A program made the translations under genes and the position numbers. A stretch of 64,000 nt of DNA from Streptomyces misionensis (GTDB lineage: Bacteria > Actinomycetota > Actinomycetes > Streptomycetales > Streptomycetaceae): NCBI RefSeq assembly GCF_900104815.1, contig NZ_FNTD01000004.1:4666501-4730500 (forward strand), written 5' to 3'. This document shows positions 1 through 8,327 of this stretch, piece after piece. The notes under the pieces are model-generated. The model saw nothing but the letters and a program-made list of their open reading frames with translations, did no database searches and was not told the origin of the DNA. Each line of letters opens with the position of its first letter. Position 1 is the first letter of the stretch.

Positions 1-1160
1 TGGCCGTGATGGCCGCCGTCACCATGACCGGCTCTGCGCTGGCCGCCCTCGCCCAGGACGACATCAAGCGCGTCCTCGCCTACTCGACCATCGGCCAGCT
101 CGGCTACATGACCGGCGCCCTCGCCGTCGGCGACCGCGGTGCCGCCGTCTTCCACCTCCTGTCCCACGGCGCCTTCAAGGCGCTGCTGTTCCTCGCCGCC
201 GGTGTGGTCATCCACGCCGCCGGCACCAACTCGCTGGCCGCCATGTCCCGCATGCGCGGACTGCGCGACCGCGTCCCGGACGCCTACTGGACGATGACCG
301 TGGCACTGCTCGCGCTCGCCGCGATCCCGCCGTTCAGCGGCTTCTTCTCCAAGGAGTCCGTCCTCGGCGCCGCCGAGCACGCGGCCGGCGGCCACACCGC
401 GCACGTGCCCGGCGCGGCCGGCTGGCTGGTCCTGGTGGCCGGACTGGTCACCGCCGTACTGACCGCCGCCTACGCCACCCGGCTGTGGCTGCTGGCCTTC
501 CACGGCCGGGGCGCCGAGGTCCCCGACCACGGCCGCCGGCCGCTGACCATGACCGTGGTGCTGTGGGTCCTCGCGATCCCCTCGCTGGCCTTCGGCGGGT
601 TCGCCTACCGGGCGCTGCCCGGCTGGTTCGACGGCCGGTCCCTGGCCCCGACCGCGCTCACCTCCGTCCTCGGCACCGGCCTCGCCGTGGCCGGCGGGCT
701 GCTCACCTACGGCGTGTGGCAGCGCACCACCCGGAACCTGGTCAGCCCCCCGCTCGGCGCGGTCGCCGCCCACCCCGGGGCCGACCCCGGACGGGTCGAG
801 GCCGAGGCCATCGCCACCCACACCCCGGCCTACGGTGACATCGCCTACGCCCCCGACCCGGCGGACCCCGGACGGGTGCTGCTCGGCCCGCTGCACCGGC
901 ACGCGGCCGTCGGCTTCCACCTGGACGCGGTCTACGACGCGCTGTTCGTCCGCCCGGTACGGGCCGGGGCGAGCCTCGTCCGGTTCCTCGACCGCGAGGT
1001 CGTGGACACCTACGTCGGCGCCGCCGGCGCGCTGCCCCGGCTGCTCGGGGCCGCCGTACGCCGCGCCCAGACCGGCAATGTGCAGACCTATGTGAGCGCG
1101 CTGCTCGCCGGCACCGTCGTCCTCGCGGTCGCCGTCGTCCTCGTCGCCACGGGAGCGTGA
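1..1160 (+). CDS. nuoL: NADH-quinone oxidoreductase subunit L, C-terminal part (5' end outside window)
   Basis: This is the C-terminal part of the large antiporter-like, proton-pumping membrane subunit of respiratory complex I. The reading frame is open at base 1, so the visible 384 or so residues are the C-terminal 60% of a family that is usually about 630 residues long. Visible hallmarks are DDIKRVLAYSTIGQLGYM near the start (a conserved channel lysine) and HLLSHGAFKALLFLAAG, followed by hydrophobic segments and the long C-terminal region typical of NuoL. The stop lies 6 bases before nuoM, so the genes are cotranscribed. The adjacent nuoM, nuoN and htpX suggest the second, shorter nuo cluster of Streptomyces rather than the full nuoA-N operon. 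That assignment rests on remembered synteny, but the subunit identity is secure. Confidence 0.95.
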   Translation, partial: AVMAAVTMTGSALAALAQDDIKRVLAYSTIGQLGYMTGALAVGDRGAAVFHLLSHGAFKALLFLAAGVVIHAAGTNSLAAMSRMRGLRDRVPDAYWTMTVALLALAAIPPFSGFFSKESVLGAAEHAAGGHTAHVPGAAGWLVLVAGLVTAVLTAAYATRLWLLAFHGRGAEVPDHGRRPLTMTVVLWVLAIPSLAFGGFAYRALPGWFDGRSLAPTALTSVLGTGLAVAGGLLTYGVWQRTTRNLVSPPLGAVAAHPGADPGRVEAEAIATHTPAYGDIAYAPDPADPGRVLLGPLHRHAAVGFHLDAVYDALFVRPVRAGASLVRFLDREVVDTYVGAAGALPRLLGAAVRRAQTGNVQTYVSALLAGTVVLAVAVVLVATGA

Positions 1161-1166
1161 GCAGGC

Positions 1167-2765
1167 GTGATCGATATCAACGAGTCCGTGATGCAGTTCC
1201 TTCTGGCATTCGTCGTCGTCGGCCCGCTCCTCGGCGCCGCCGCCGCTCTCCTGCCGGCCCCGCCCGGGCTGAAGGGGAAGTCACCCGAGCAGGCCGTGCT
1301 GCGCCACGGTGTCACCGTGACCGCAGTGGTCCTCGCCGCCGCGGTCGTCCTCGCGCTCGGCTTCGACCACCACCATCCGTCGAGGATGCAGGCCACGACC
1401 GACATCAGCTGGATCCCCGCGCTCGACGTGCGGATCCACCTCGGCATCGACGGCATCTCCCTCCCCCTCGTCGTGCTGACCGCGCTGCTGACCTTCCTGT
1501 GCGCGCTCTACTCGTACTTCAAGCCGCCCGCGGGCCCGTCCCCGAAGGCGTTCGTCGCGCTGCTGCTCCTGCTGGAGACCGGCACCCTCGCGACCTTCTC
1601 CGTGCTCGACCTGCTGCTGTTCTTCCTCGCGTTCGAGACCGTGCTGATCCCGATGTACTTCCTCATCGCCCGCTGGGGCGGCGAGGGGCGGGCCCGGGCC
1701 GCGTGGAAGTTCATCCTGTTCACGCTTCTCGGCTCCGTCGTCATGCTGCTCGGCCTGCTCCTGATCGGAATCAAGGCCGGCACCTTCGACATGGTGGCAC
1801 TCGCCACTGACAACGGCCGGTCCCTGACCGCGTCCGTGCAGGTCGTCGCCGTACTGGCGATCGGGCTCGGGCTCGCGGTCAAGACCCCGATGTGGCCGCT
1901 GCACAGCTGGCTGCCCGACGCCCACACCGCCGCACCGACCACCGGCTCGGTGCTGCTGGCCGGGGTGCTGCTGAAGATGGGCACGTACGGGTTCGTACGG
2001 ATCCTGCTGCCGGTGGCGCCGCACGGCTTCCGCACGTTCGCGCCCTACCTCGCCGCCCTCGCCGTCGTCGGGATCGTCTACGGCTCCCTGGCCTGTCTGG
2101 CCCTGGCCAGGCGGGGCGCGAAGGGCGACCTCAAACGGCTGATCGCCTACTCCTCCGTCGGCCACATGGGCTTCGTCCTCCTCGGCATCGCCACCATGAC
2201 CCCGACCGGCGTCAACGGCGCCCTGTTCGCCAACGTCGCCCACGGCCTGATCACCGGCCTGCTCTTCTTCCTGGTCGGCGCTCTGAAGGACCGCACCGGC
2301 ACCACCGACCTCGACACGCTGGCCAAGGAGACGGGACTCGCCCTGTACGGCAGGGCGCCGCGCCTCGGCGGACTGCTCGCCTTCGGCGCCGTCGCCTCCC
2401 TCGGACTGCCCGGACTCGCCGGCTTCTGGGGCGAGATGCTGTCCCTGTTCGGCGCGTTCAAGCCCGCCGCCGGCCTCGGCCGCCCGGCCTTCCTCACCTT
2501 CATGGCGATCGGCGCGTTCGGCACCCTGCTGACCGCCGCGTACATGCTGATCGTGGTCCGCCGGGTCTGCATGGGCGCCGCCGAGGAGACCGCCGGGCCC
2601 ACCGCCGACGGCCCGGGCCACCGGCTCGCCGACGTGCACGGCTACGAGTTCGCCGCCTGGACCCCGCTCGTCGCCCTCACCGTCGTCGCCGGACTCTGGC
2701 CGCGCGCCCTGCTCGGCCTGACCGACCCGGCCGTGCACCAGCTCCTCGCAGGAGGCACCCGATGA
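1167..2765 (+). CDS. nuoM: NADH-quinone oxidoreductase subunit M
   Basis: This is an antiporter-like membrane subunit of complex I, 532 residues, with about 14 hydrophobic segments. Diagnostic motifs are FETVLIPMYFLI (the conserved TM glutamate), KTPMWPLHSWLPDAH followed by TAAPTTGSVLLAGVLLKMG, DLKRLIAYSSVGHMGF, and HGLITGLLFFLVG. The GTG start at 1167 lies six bases past the nuoL stop. The stop overlaps the nuoN start in an ATGA, implying translational coupling. The length is slightly above the usual value of about 500. It acts in the cytoplasmic membrane and couples quinone reduction to proton translocation. Confidence 0.96.
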   Translation: MIDINESVMQFLLAFVVVGPLLGAAAALLPAPPGLKGKSPEQAVLRHGVTVTAVVLAAAVVLALGFDHHHPSRMQATTDISWIPALDVRIHLGIDGISLPLVVLTALLTFLCALYSYFKPPAGPSPKAFVALLLLLETGTLATFSVLDLLLFFLAFETVLIPMYFLIARWGGEGRARAAWKFILFTLLGSVVMLLGLLLIGIKAGTFDMVALATDNGRSLTASVQVVAVLAIGLGLAVKTPMWPLHSWLPDAHTAAPTTGSVLLAGVLLKMGTYGFVRILLPVAPHGFRTFAPYLAALAVVGIVYGSLACLALARRGAKGDLKRLIAYSSVGHMGFVLLGIATMTPTGVNGALFANVAHGLITGLLFFLVGALKDRTGTTDLDTLAKETGLALYGRAPRLGGLLAFGAVASLGLPGLAGFWGEMLSLFGAFKPAAGLGRPAFLTFMAIGAFGTLLTAAYMLIVVRRVCMGAAEETAGPTADGPGHRLADVHGYEFAAWTPLVALTVVAGLWPRALLGLTDPAVHQLLAGGTR

Positions 2766-4288
2766 GCCCCCAGCCCCTTGCCGAGTCCGCCGGTTCACTG
2801 GTCCAGTCCGTCGACTGGCTCGCCGTCGCGCCGCCGCTGATCGCCGCCGTGGTGGCGCTCGCCGTGCTCGTCGCCGACCTGTTCCTGCCCGAGGCCCGCA
2901 AGGCCGTCCTCGGCTGGATCTCGGTCGCCGGGCTCGCCGCCGCCGCGCTGATGCTGCTGCCGCTCCTGGGCGGCGACCGCGCCACCTTCTGCCTGACCGG
3001 CACCCCGCGCGCGTGCAGCTACACCGCCGACCGCTTCACCCTGGTCATCCAGCTCCTGGTCCTCGGCGGCGCCCTGCTCGCGGCCCTGCTGTCGATCACG
3101 AACGTCGATGACGACCGGCGGCGCGTGCCCGCAGGGGAGTTCTGGTTCCTGCTGCTGTCCTCCGCGGCCGGCGCCGCCCTGCTGCCCGCCGCCCGCGACC
3201 TGGCCACCCTGATCGTGGCCCTGGAGGTCGCCTCGCTGCCCGCCTTCGCCCTGGTCGGCATCCGGCACGGCGACAAACGGTCCTCCGAGGCCGCCCTGAA
3301 GTTCTTCCTGTCCTCGGTCACCGCGACCGCGGTCAGCCTGATGGGCGTCAGCTTCGTCTACGCCGCCACCGGCTCCCTCTACCTCACCCAGGTCGCCCAG
3401 CGCCTGCCGCACACCGGCGGCCAGCTGCACACCCTGGCCCAGACCGGCGTCGTCCTCACCCTGATCGGCTTCGCCTTCAAGACCGCCGCCGTGCCCTTCC
3501 ACTTCTGGGTGCCCGACACCTACGTGGGCGCGCCGCTGCCGGTCGCCGCCTACCTGTCGGTCGTCGGCAAGGCGGTCGGCTTCTCCGGCCTGATCCTCGT
3601 CACCGTCGTCGCGTTCCCCTCGTACGCCGATGTGTGGGGGCCCGCGCTCGCCGTCCTGGCCGCGCTCACCATGACCGTCGGCAACCTCGGCGCGCTGCGC
3701 CAGCAGGCCGCCCGTGCCCACAGCGCCGTACGACTGCTCGCCTGGTCCTCCGTCGGTCAGGCCGGCTACCTCCTCGTGCCGATCGCGGCCGCCGGGTACG
3801 CCCGGGACGCGCAGAAGGCGATCGGTTCGACGGTCGCGTACGCCCTGATGTACGCCGCCGTGAACCTGGGCGCGTTCGCGGTGGCCGCCGTGGTGGGCCG
3901 CGGCCGCGCCGCGAACCGGATCTCCGACTACCGGGGCCTGTACGCCACCAACCCGCTGACCGCCCTCCTGCTGGCCTTCTTCCTGCTCTGCCTGGCCGGC
4001 CTGCCGCCCGGCGTCATCGGGCTGTTCGCCAAGGTCACCGTGTTCTCGGCGGCCGTCGACGCGGGCCTGGGCTGGCTCGCGGTCGTCATGGCCGTCAACG
4101 TGGTGATCGCGCTCTTCTACTACCTCCAGTGGACGGCCGTGCTCTTCCGCGCCCCCGAGGGCGAGGCGGCACGGCACCGGGTCCCGGCCCCGCTCACCGC
4201 CGCGATCGCCCTCACCGGGGTGGCGGGCGTGGCCCTGTCGGGGGCGCCCCAGCTGGTGCTGCGGTTCGCGGCCACCGGACTGTTCTGA
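2762..4288 (+). CDS. nuoN: NADH-quinone oxidoreductase subunit N
   Basis: This is the third antiporter-like proton-channel subunit of complex I, 508 residues with the usual array of about 14 membrane segments. Seen in the sequence: LEVASLPAFALVGI (conserved TM glutamate), FKTAAVPFHFWVPDTYVGAP, and SAVRLLAWSSVGQAGYLL. The ATG at 2762 overlaps the nuoM stop (ATGA) and follows a GGAGG-like ribosome site within the nuoM end, so the start is well supported. A longer open frame runs upstream inside nuoM but is only its shadow. It is the last nuo gene here; the next gene starts 145 bases downstream. Confidence 0.96.
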   Translation: MSPQPLAESAGSLVQSVDWLAVAPPLIAAVVALAVLVADLFLPEARKAVLGWISVAGLAAAALMLLPLLGGDRATFCLTGTPRACSYTADRFTLVIQLLVLGGALLAALLSITNVDDDRRRVPAGEFWFLLLSSAAGAALLPAARDLATLIVALEVASLPAFALVGIRHGDKRSSEAALKFFLSSVTATAVSLMGVSFVYAATGSLYLTQVAQRLPHTGGQLHTLAQTGVVLTLIGFAFKTAAVPFHFWVPDTYVGAPLPVAAYLSVVGKAVGFSGLILVTVVAFPSYADVWGPALAVLAALTMTVGNLGALRQQAARAHSAVRLLAWSSVGQAGYLLVPIAAAGYARDAQKAIGSTVAYALMYAAVNLGAFAVAAVVGRGRAANRISDYRGLYATNPLTALLLAFFLLCLAGLPPGVIGLFAKVTVFSAAVDAGLGWLAVVMAVNVVIALFYYLQWTAVLFRAPEGEAARHRVPAPLTAAIALTGVAGVALSGAPQLVLRFAATGLF

Positions 4289-4433
4289 GGAGGCACGGGA
4301 ACCCCTTCACCCGTCCGGCCCCCGCGCGTGACCCTGCCCACCTGGGAACTTGTCACCGCCGCCTGGCGTTGACCAGAGCGGGAGGGTCCACTGGACCGAA
4401 GGGTTCCCTGCTGTACCACTTGGAGGGCGTACC

Positions 4434-5297
4434 GTGCACCGCCGGCACAACGGGCTCAGGACCGCAGTACTCCTCGGGGGGCTGTCGGCGCTCATCATCG
4501 TCATCGGCAGCTTCTTCGGGCGCACCGGTCTGATCGTGGCGCTCCTGGTCGCCCTCGGGACGAACGCGTACGCGTACTGGAACAGCGACAAGCTGGCCCT
4601 GCGGGCGATGCGGGCCCGCCCGGTGAGCGAGTTCGAGGCGCCCGGGCTGTACCGGATGGTGCGCGAGCTGTCCACGCAGGCCCGCCAGCCCATGCCCCGG
4701 CTGTACATCTCCCCGACCGAGGCCCCCAACGCCTTCGCCACGGGCCGCAACCCGCGCAACGCGGCGGTGTGCTGCACCGAGGGCATCCTGCGCCTGCTGG
4801 ACGAACGCGAGCTGCGCGGCGTCATCGGGCACGAACTGAGCCACGTCTACAACCGGGACATCCTCATCTCCTCGGTGGCCGGCGCGCTCGCCTCGGTGAT
4901 CATGTTCCTGGTGAACTTCGCCTGGCTGATCCCGGTCGGCCGCTCGGACGACGACGAGGGCCCCGGCCTCGTCGGCATGCTGCTGATCATGATCCTGGGC
5001 CCGATCGCCGCCTCGCTGATCCAGCTGGCCATCAGCCGCTCCCGGGAGTACGAGGCGGACGCGTCCGGCGCCCAGCTCACCGGGGACCCGCTGGCCCTCG
5101 CGAGCGCCCTGCGCAAGCTGGAGGTCGGCACCCAGCAGCTGCCGCTGCCGCCCGAGCCCCGGATCGAGACCGCGAGCCACATGATGATCGCCAACCCGTT
5201 CCGCCCCGGGCAGGGCGTGTCCAAGATGTTCTCCACGCACCCGCCGATGGCGGAGCGGATCGCCCGCCTGGAGAACATGGCGGGGCGCCGGCTCTGA
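4434..5297 (+). CDS. htpX: HtpX-type M48 membrane zinc metalloprotease
   Basis: This is a membrane-bound zinc protease of the M48B (HtpX) family, 287 residues. It degrades misfolded membrane proteins in quality control. Two N-terminal hydrophobic segments (about residues 12-45) precede the catalytic HELSH at 133-137, two further membrane segments, and the SREYEAD zinc-glutamate motif near 203-209. The GTG start at 4434 is preceded by GGAGGG seven bases upstream. An in-frame upstream ATG has no such site. The gene sits just after nuoN, as in S. coelicolor (htpX2, from memory). All catalytic residues are present. The cytosolic orientation of the active site is inferred from the family. Confidence 0.93.
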   Translation: MHRRHNGLRTAVLLGGLSALIIVIGSFFGRTGLIVALLVALGTNAYAYWNSDKLALRAMRARPVSEFEAPGLYRMVRELSTQARQPMPRLYISPTEAPNAFATGRNPRNAAVCCTEGILRLLDERELRGVIGHELSHVYNRDILISSVAGALASVIMFLVNFAWLIPVGRSDDDEGPGLVGMLLIMILGPIAASLIQLAISRSREYEADASGAQLTGDPLALASALRKLEVGTQQLPLPPEPRIETASHMMIANPFRPGQGVSKMFSTHPPMAERIARLENMAGRRL

Positions 5298-5330
5298 GCC
5301 TCCCCGCCGCGAGCCGGGCCTCCGCGCGGC

Positions 5331-5882
5331 TCACAGGGCCAGCACCAGGGCCGCTCCCAGGCCGCCGAGACCGAGGGCGAGGGCCGCGTGCGGCCAGCCT
5401 CCTCTGCCCCAGGGCAGATAGTGGTCCAGGGCCAGCCGGCCGGGGCCGATGGCGGTGACGGCGAGGGCGACGACGGCGATGCCGATGTTGTACTCCACCC
5501 CGCCCTTGTCGACCCACAACCCGTGGGCGGCGGTCACGGTCACCATGGCGTTGATCATCACGCCCACGATCGCCGCGGCCGCGAGCGGGGTGAACAGCCC
5601 CAGGGTGAGCCCGAGGCCGCCCAGGAGTTCGGAGAGGCCGCCGATGGCCGCGAAGAGCTTGCCCGGGCGGTAGCCCAGGGATTCGAACCCCTTGCCGGTC
5701 GCGGTCAGCCCCCGGCCGCCGAACAGCCCGAAGAGCTTCTGGGCGCCGTGCCCGGCGAGCGGCAGACCGAAGGCCAGCCGGAGGAGCAGCAGCCCCCCGT
5801 CGGCGGCGGTCACGCCCGCGTGGCGGGCCCGCTTTCCGGCGGGCGCGGCGGTGGTCGCTGTCTCGGTGTGGTGCCTGGGCAT
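5331..5882 (-). CDS. DoxX-family membrane protein
   Basis: This is a small integral membrane protein of 183 residues in the DoxX/YphA family. After a charged N-terminus (about 30 residues) come four hydrophobic helices with family features such as LRLAFGLPLAGHGAQKLFG, GGLSELLGGLGLTLGLFTPLAA and ALDHYLPWG near the C-terminus. Biochemical roles in this family are poorly settled; some members support redox or thiol homeostasis in the membrane, and no specific substrate can be read here. The ATG at 5882 is chosen because the longer frame runs through Pro/Gly-rich non-coding-like sequence and a run of ten C. It converges with htpX, with only 33 bases between the stops. Confidence 0.85.
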   Translation of the reverse strand: MPRHHTETATTAAPAGKRARHAGVTAADGGLLLLRLAFGLPLAGHGAQKLFGLFGGRGLTATGKGFESLGYRPGKLFAAIGGLSELLGGLGLTLGLFTPLAAAAIVGVMINAMVTVTAAHGLWVDKGGVEYNIGIAVVALAVTAIGPGRLALDHYLPWGRGGWPHAALALGLGGLGAALVLAL

Positions 5883-6021
5883 CTGAGGACTCCGTACGGA
5901 TGCCGGGTGTGCACTTCCCCCAAGCCTGGACAGGCGTCGCCCCCCTGCCTCCTGCCCCCGATGATTCCGGAGGGGCGGCGCCGGCGCACATCGATCAGCG
6001 CGGCCGCCCCCCCCCCGCGGG

Positions 6022-6423
6022 TCAGCGGGCGCCGAAGGCCCGGTCCGTGGGGACGACCTCACGCCCCAGCGGCATCAGGGAGATCGGGACGAGCTTCAGG
6101 TTGGCCCAGCCGAAGGGGATGCCGATGATCGACAGGAACAGCGGGATGCTGGTGATCAGGTGCCCGAGCGCGAGCCACCAGCCCGCGAAGACCACCCAGA
6201 TCACGTTGCCGATGACCGACCCCGCACCGGCGTCCCGCCGCTCCACGGTGGTCCGGCCGAACGGCCAGAGGACGAACCCGGCGATGCGCAGCGAGGCGAT
6301 GCCGAACGGGATGGTGACGATCAGCACGAAGCAGATCAGCGCGGCGATCAGATAGCCGATCGCCATCCAGAGGCCGCAGCACACCAGCCACAGGATGTTG
6401 AGCAGCAGGTGGAACACCTTCAT
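6022..6423 (-). CDS. YccF domain-containing membrane protein
   Basis: This is a 133-residue membrane protein made of two YccF-type modules. Each has a long hydrophobic helix followed by a conserved tail (FVLIVTIPFGIASLRIAGFVLWPFGR in the first, IPLFLSIIGIPFGWANLKLVPISLMPLGRE in the second; the repeat IPFG-x-AxL is visible). The start ATG at 6423 has GGAGAGG upstream; an ATG 16 codons earlier has no ribosome site. Function is unknown: YccF proteins are inner-membrane proteins without a firm biochemical role. It stands alone, divergent from the GlsB-like gene. A run of ten C (6007-6016) lies just past the stop. Confidence 0.85.
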   Translation of the reverse strand: MKVFHLLLNILWLVCCGLWMAIGYLIAALICFVLIVTIPFGIASLRIAGFVLWPFGRTTVERRDAGAGSVIGNVIWVVFAGWWLALGHLITSIPLFLSIIGIPFGWANLKLVPISLMPLGREVVPTDRAFGAR

Positions 6424-6683
6424 GATCGGCACCTCTCCAGGTCGCTCCGCCGGTCTTGCCTGCTGCCACAAGTATCAGCCGGTCGGGGGACGGGGGAGCA
6501 CGGCGACGCCGTTGTAGCGGGATCGGGAACATTCCGGTACGAACCCGCGGGCAACCGCGTCCCGGCCCCCCGGCGTCCTCCCTCCCGAGACGGCACGGAA
6601 GCGCGCCGGCGGGCCGCCGATCTTCACGGAGATCTCACGCCGGCCACAGTGCGCGCAGGGCACGAAGGGGCAGGGATCGCGGC

Positions 6684-6950
6684 ATGAGCATCATCGGTTG
6701 GATCATTCTGGGGCTGCTGGCCGGCGCCATAGCCAAGTTCCTGCTGCCGGGACGCGACCCCGGCGGCCTGCTCGGCACCACGGTCATCGGCATCGCCGGC
6801 GCGTTCATCGGCGGCTGGATCTCGTCCCGCTGGCTGCACCACGAGATCAGCAGGAGCTTCTTCGATGGCCCCACCTGGGCCGCGGCCATCGGCGGCTCCC
6901 TGGTGCTGCTGATCGCCTACCGCCTGGTCTTCGGCAACTCCCGCGACTGA
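6684..6950 (+). CDS. GlsB/YeaQ/YmgE family stress-response membrane protein
   Basis: This small protein of 88 residues has three hydrophobic helices in the transglycosylase-associated (GlsB/YeaQ) pattern: SIIGWIILGLLAGAIAKFLLPG, then GLLGTTVIGIAGAFIGGWI, and a final hydrophobic helix ending YRLVFGNSRD. The glycine-zipper-like spacing and the LLPGRDPGG loop are typical. Family members are induced by general stress, but their action is not known in detail. ATG 6684 gives the full first helix; the longer frame upstream is unlike a protein. A perfect hairpin terminator follows at 6988-7020 and separates it from the converging yajQ. Confidence 0.88.
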   Translation: MSIIGWIILGLLAGAIAKFLLPGRDPGGLLGTTVIGIAGAFIGGWISSRWLHHEISRSFFDGPTWAAAIGGSLVLLIAYRLVFGNSRD

Positions 6951-6987
6951 TCGGCACACTCCGCAACGACCGGCCCCGGCAGCACGG

Positions 6988-7020
6988 AAGGGTGGGCTCC
7001 CGCGAGGGACGCCCACCCTT
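6988..7020. terminator. Bidirectional hairpin terminator between the GlsB-like gene and yajQ
   Basis: A perfect 10-bp inverted repeat, AAGGGTGGGC (6988-6997) against GCCCACCCTT (7011-7020), with a 13-base loop. It is followed by the pyrimidine-rich CTTCCTTCTT. It lies between two convergent stops and can serve both strands. Confidence 0.8.
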
Positions 7021-7031
7021 CTTCCTTCTTC

Positions 7032-7520
7032 CTAGCGGTAGTTCACGAACTGCAGCGCGAAGTCGAAGTCCTTGCCCTTGAGGAGGGCGATCACGGTCTG
7101 GAGGTCGTCGCGGCTCTTGGAGCTGACCCGCAGCTCCTCGCCCTGCACCTGGGCCTTGACGCCCTTGGGGCCCTCGTCGCGGATGATCTTCGCCACCTTC
7201 TTGGCGTTCTCCTGGGAGATGCCCTCCTGGATCGTCGCGAAGATCTTGTACTCCTTGCCGGACAGCTGGGGCTCGCCCGCGTCCAGCGCCTTCAGCGAGA
7301 TGCCGCGCTTGATCAGCTTGGACTCGAAGACGTCGAGGACGGCCTTCACCCTGTCCTCGGAGTTCGCCTCCAGGAGGATCTTCTCCCCGGACCACGAGAT
7401 CGAGGCGCCGACGCCCTTGAAGTCGTAACGCTGGGAGATCTCCTTGGCGGTCTGGTTGAGGGCGTTGTCGACCTCCTGCCGCTCGACCTTCGAGACGATG
7501 TCGAAACTGGAGTCGGCCAT
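7032..7520 (-). CDS. YajQ family nucleotide-binding protein
   Basis: This is a 162-residue UPF0234/YajQ protein with two tandem ferredoxin-like (RNA/ACT-like) folds. The N-terminus [23 protein letters not shown] and the segments [18 protein letters not shown] and [10 protein letters not shown] are family signatures. In some bacteria YajQ binds cyclic di-GMP and acts with a transcription factor; whether this one does is inference only. It is monocistronic, with tRNA-Tyr divergently placed 223 bases away. The length matches the family (160-165). Confidence 0.92.
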   Translation of the reverse strand: MADSSFDIVSKVERQEVDNALNQTAKEISQRYDFKGVGASISWSGEKILLEANSEDRVKAVLDVFESKLIKRGISLKALDAGEPQLSGKEYKIFATIQEGISQENAKKVAKIIRDEGPKGVKAQVQGEELRVSSKSRDDLQTVIALLKGKDFDFALQFVNYR

Positions 7521-7743
7521 GTCCTGTGGCTCCTTGTATCGGGGTGCGTGTCATGCGTACCGGCGTGTGCGGCGGCGGCCGCCGGGCCCGGCATCCTGCC
7601 GGGCCGCATCCGCACCAGCCTAGCCACCCCCGGACCCGACAGCCGGAGATCAACCGGGTGGCGAAGCACCCCCGTGGATCGGGTATTGTTTACGTCGTTG
7701 CCGGGGAACACCGCCGCAAGCGGGTTCGAATGGCAGCAAACCC

Positions 7744-7825
7744 GGCGGTGTGCCCGAGCGGCCAAAGGGAGCAGACTGTAAATCTGCCGGCTCAGCCTTC
7801 CCAGGTTCGAATCCTGGCGCCGCCA
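7744..7825 (+). tRNA. tRNA-Tyr (GTA)
   Basis: An 82-nt class II tRNA. The acceptor arm GGCGGTG (7744-7750) pairs with CGCCGCC (7818-7824), discriminator A7825. The anticodon stem GCAGA/TCTGC encloses the loop with GTA at 7778-7780. A long variable arm and T arm CCAGG-TTCGAAT-CCTGG follow. CCA is not encoded. In S. coelicolor and S. lividans the SLP1 element integrates into a tRNA-Tyr gene, so this is a potential attB; no integrase gene is seen near it here. Confidence 0.97.
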
Positions 7826-7833
7826 CACGGAGG

Positions 7834-7878
7834 GAAACCCCCTCTGATCAGGTCGATGACCTGGTCAGAGGGGGTTTC
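7834..7878 (+). terminator. Strong hairpin terminator after tRNA-Tyr
   Basis: A near-perfect 21-bp inverted repeat (arms 7834-7854 and 7858-7878, one G-T wobble) with a 3-base loop lies immediately downstream of tRNA-Tyr. The distal arm ends in GGGGGTTTC, which gives a short T run. The hairpin is long enough to act in either direction. Confidence 0.85.
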
Positions 7879-8272
7879 TCGTTGTCGGGGGACGAGTCGC
7901 CCGGACGGGGGCGGCCGTGTCTCGCCCATCTCGCTCGCTTCCAGACGCCAGGCGCGTATGCCTCGGGTCCCTCCCGGAGGGGAGGGGCCGATCTCAGGAT
8001 CGTTCCCAGCAACGATCCGGGCTCCCTCGGGCTCTACTGGGTGGGGCGACCGGCTCGGTCGCCGTTCGTCGACGGCGGCACGGCCCCCGGCCATGTCCCA
8101 GCCTGGTACCAGTGACGTACGTCACTTGCCGCGAATGCGCAAAGGATAAATGCATTTGAAGCGGCCAAAGCGAAATAAAAGTGACCTCGGGCAGCTCTGG
8201 CATGAACGCTGCTTATCTCGACGTCAAGGCAATTATCGATCATGTGTGATCGCGAGTGAAGGGGGTGGCCGT
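7879..8272. other. Intergenic stretch with a 16-bp palindrome; no credible gene
   Basis: About 400 bases without a convincing gene. Base composition falls between about 8130 and 8260. A perfect palindrome AGTGACGTACGTCACT occupies 8111-8126 and is followed by an AT-rich GGATAAATGCATTTG segment, which looks like a regulatory site. A 63-codon open frame (8150-8341, plus strand) runs across the terminator of the gene on the other strand and has no protein-like features. Confidence 0.5.
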
Positions 8273-8305
8273 AAAAACGCCTCTGGAAGGTTCTTTCCAG
8301 AGGCG
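8273..8305 (-). terminator. Rho-independent terminator of the Crp-like regulator operon
   Basis: Inverted repeat CGCCTCTGGAA (8278-8288) and TTCCAGAGGCG (8295-8305) with a six-base loop. On the minus strand the hairpin is followed by TTTTTAC (complement of 8272-8277), the classic T tract. It begins 22 bases past the stop of the minus-strand regulator gene. Confidence 0.9.
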
Positions 8306-8327
8306 CGAAGGAGAAGCGGAACGTTGA

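Noticed and set aside
6007..6016. Run of ten C as a possible phase-variable tract
   Set aside because: It lies outside any gene, between the yccF stop and the DoxX start region, so a change in length would not alter a reading frame. The longer DoxX frame that includes it is not supported.
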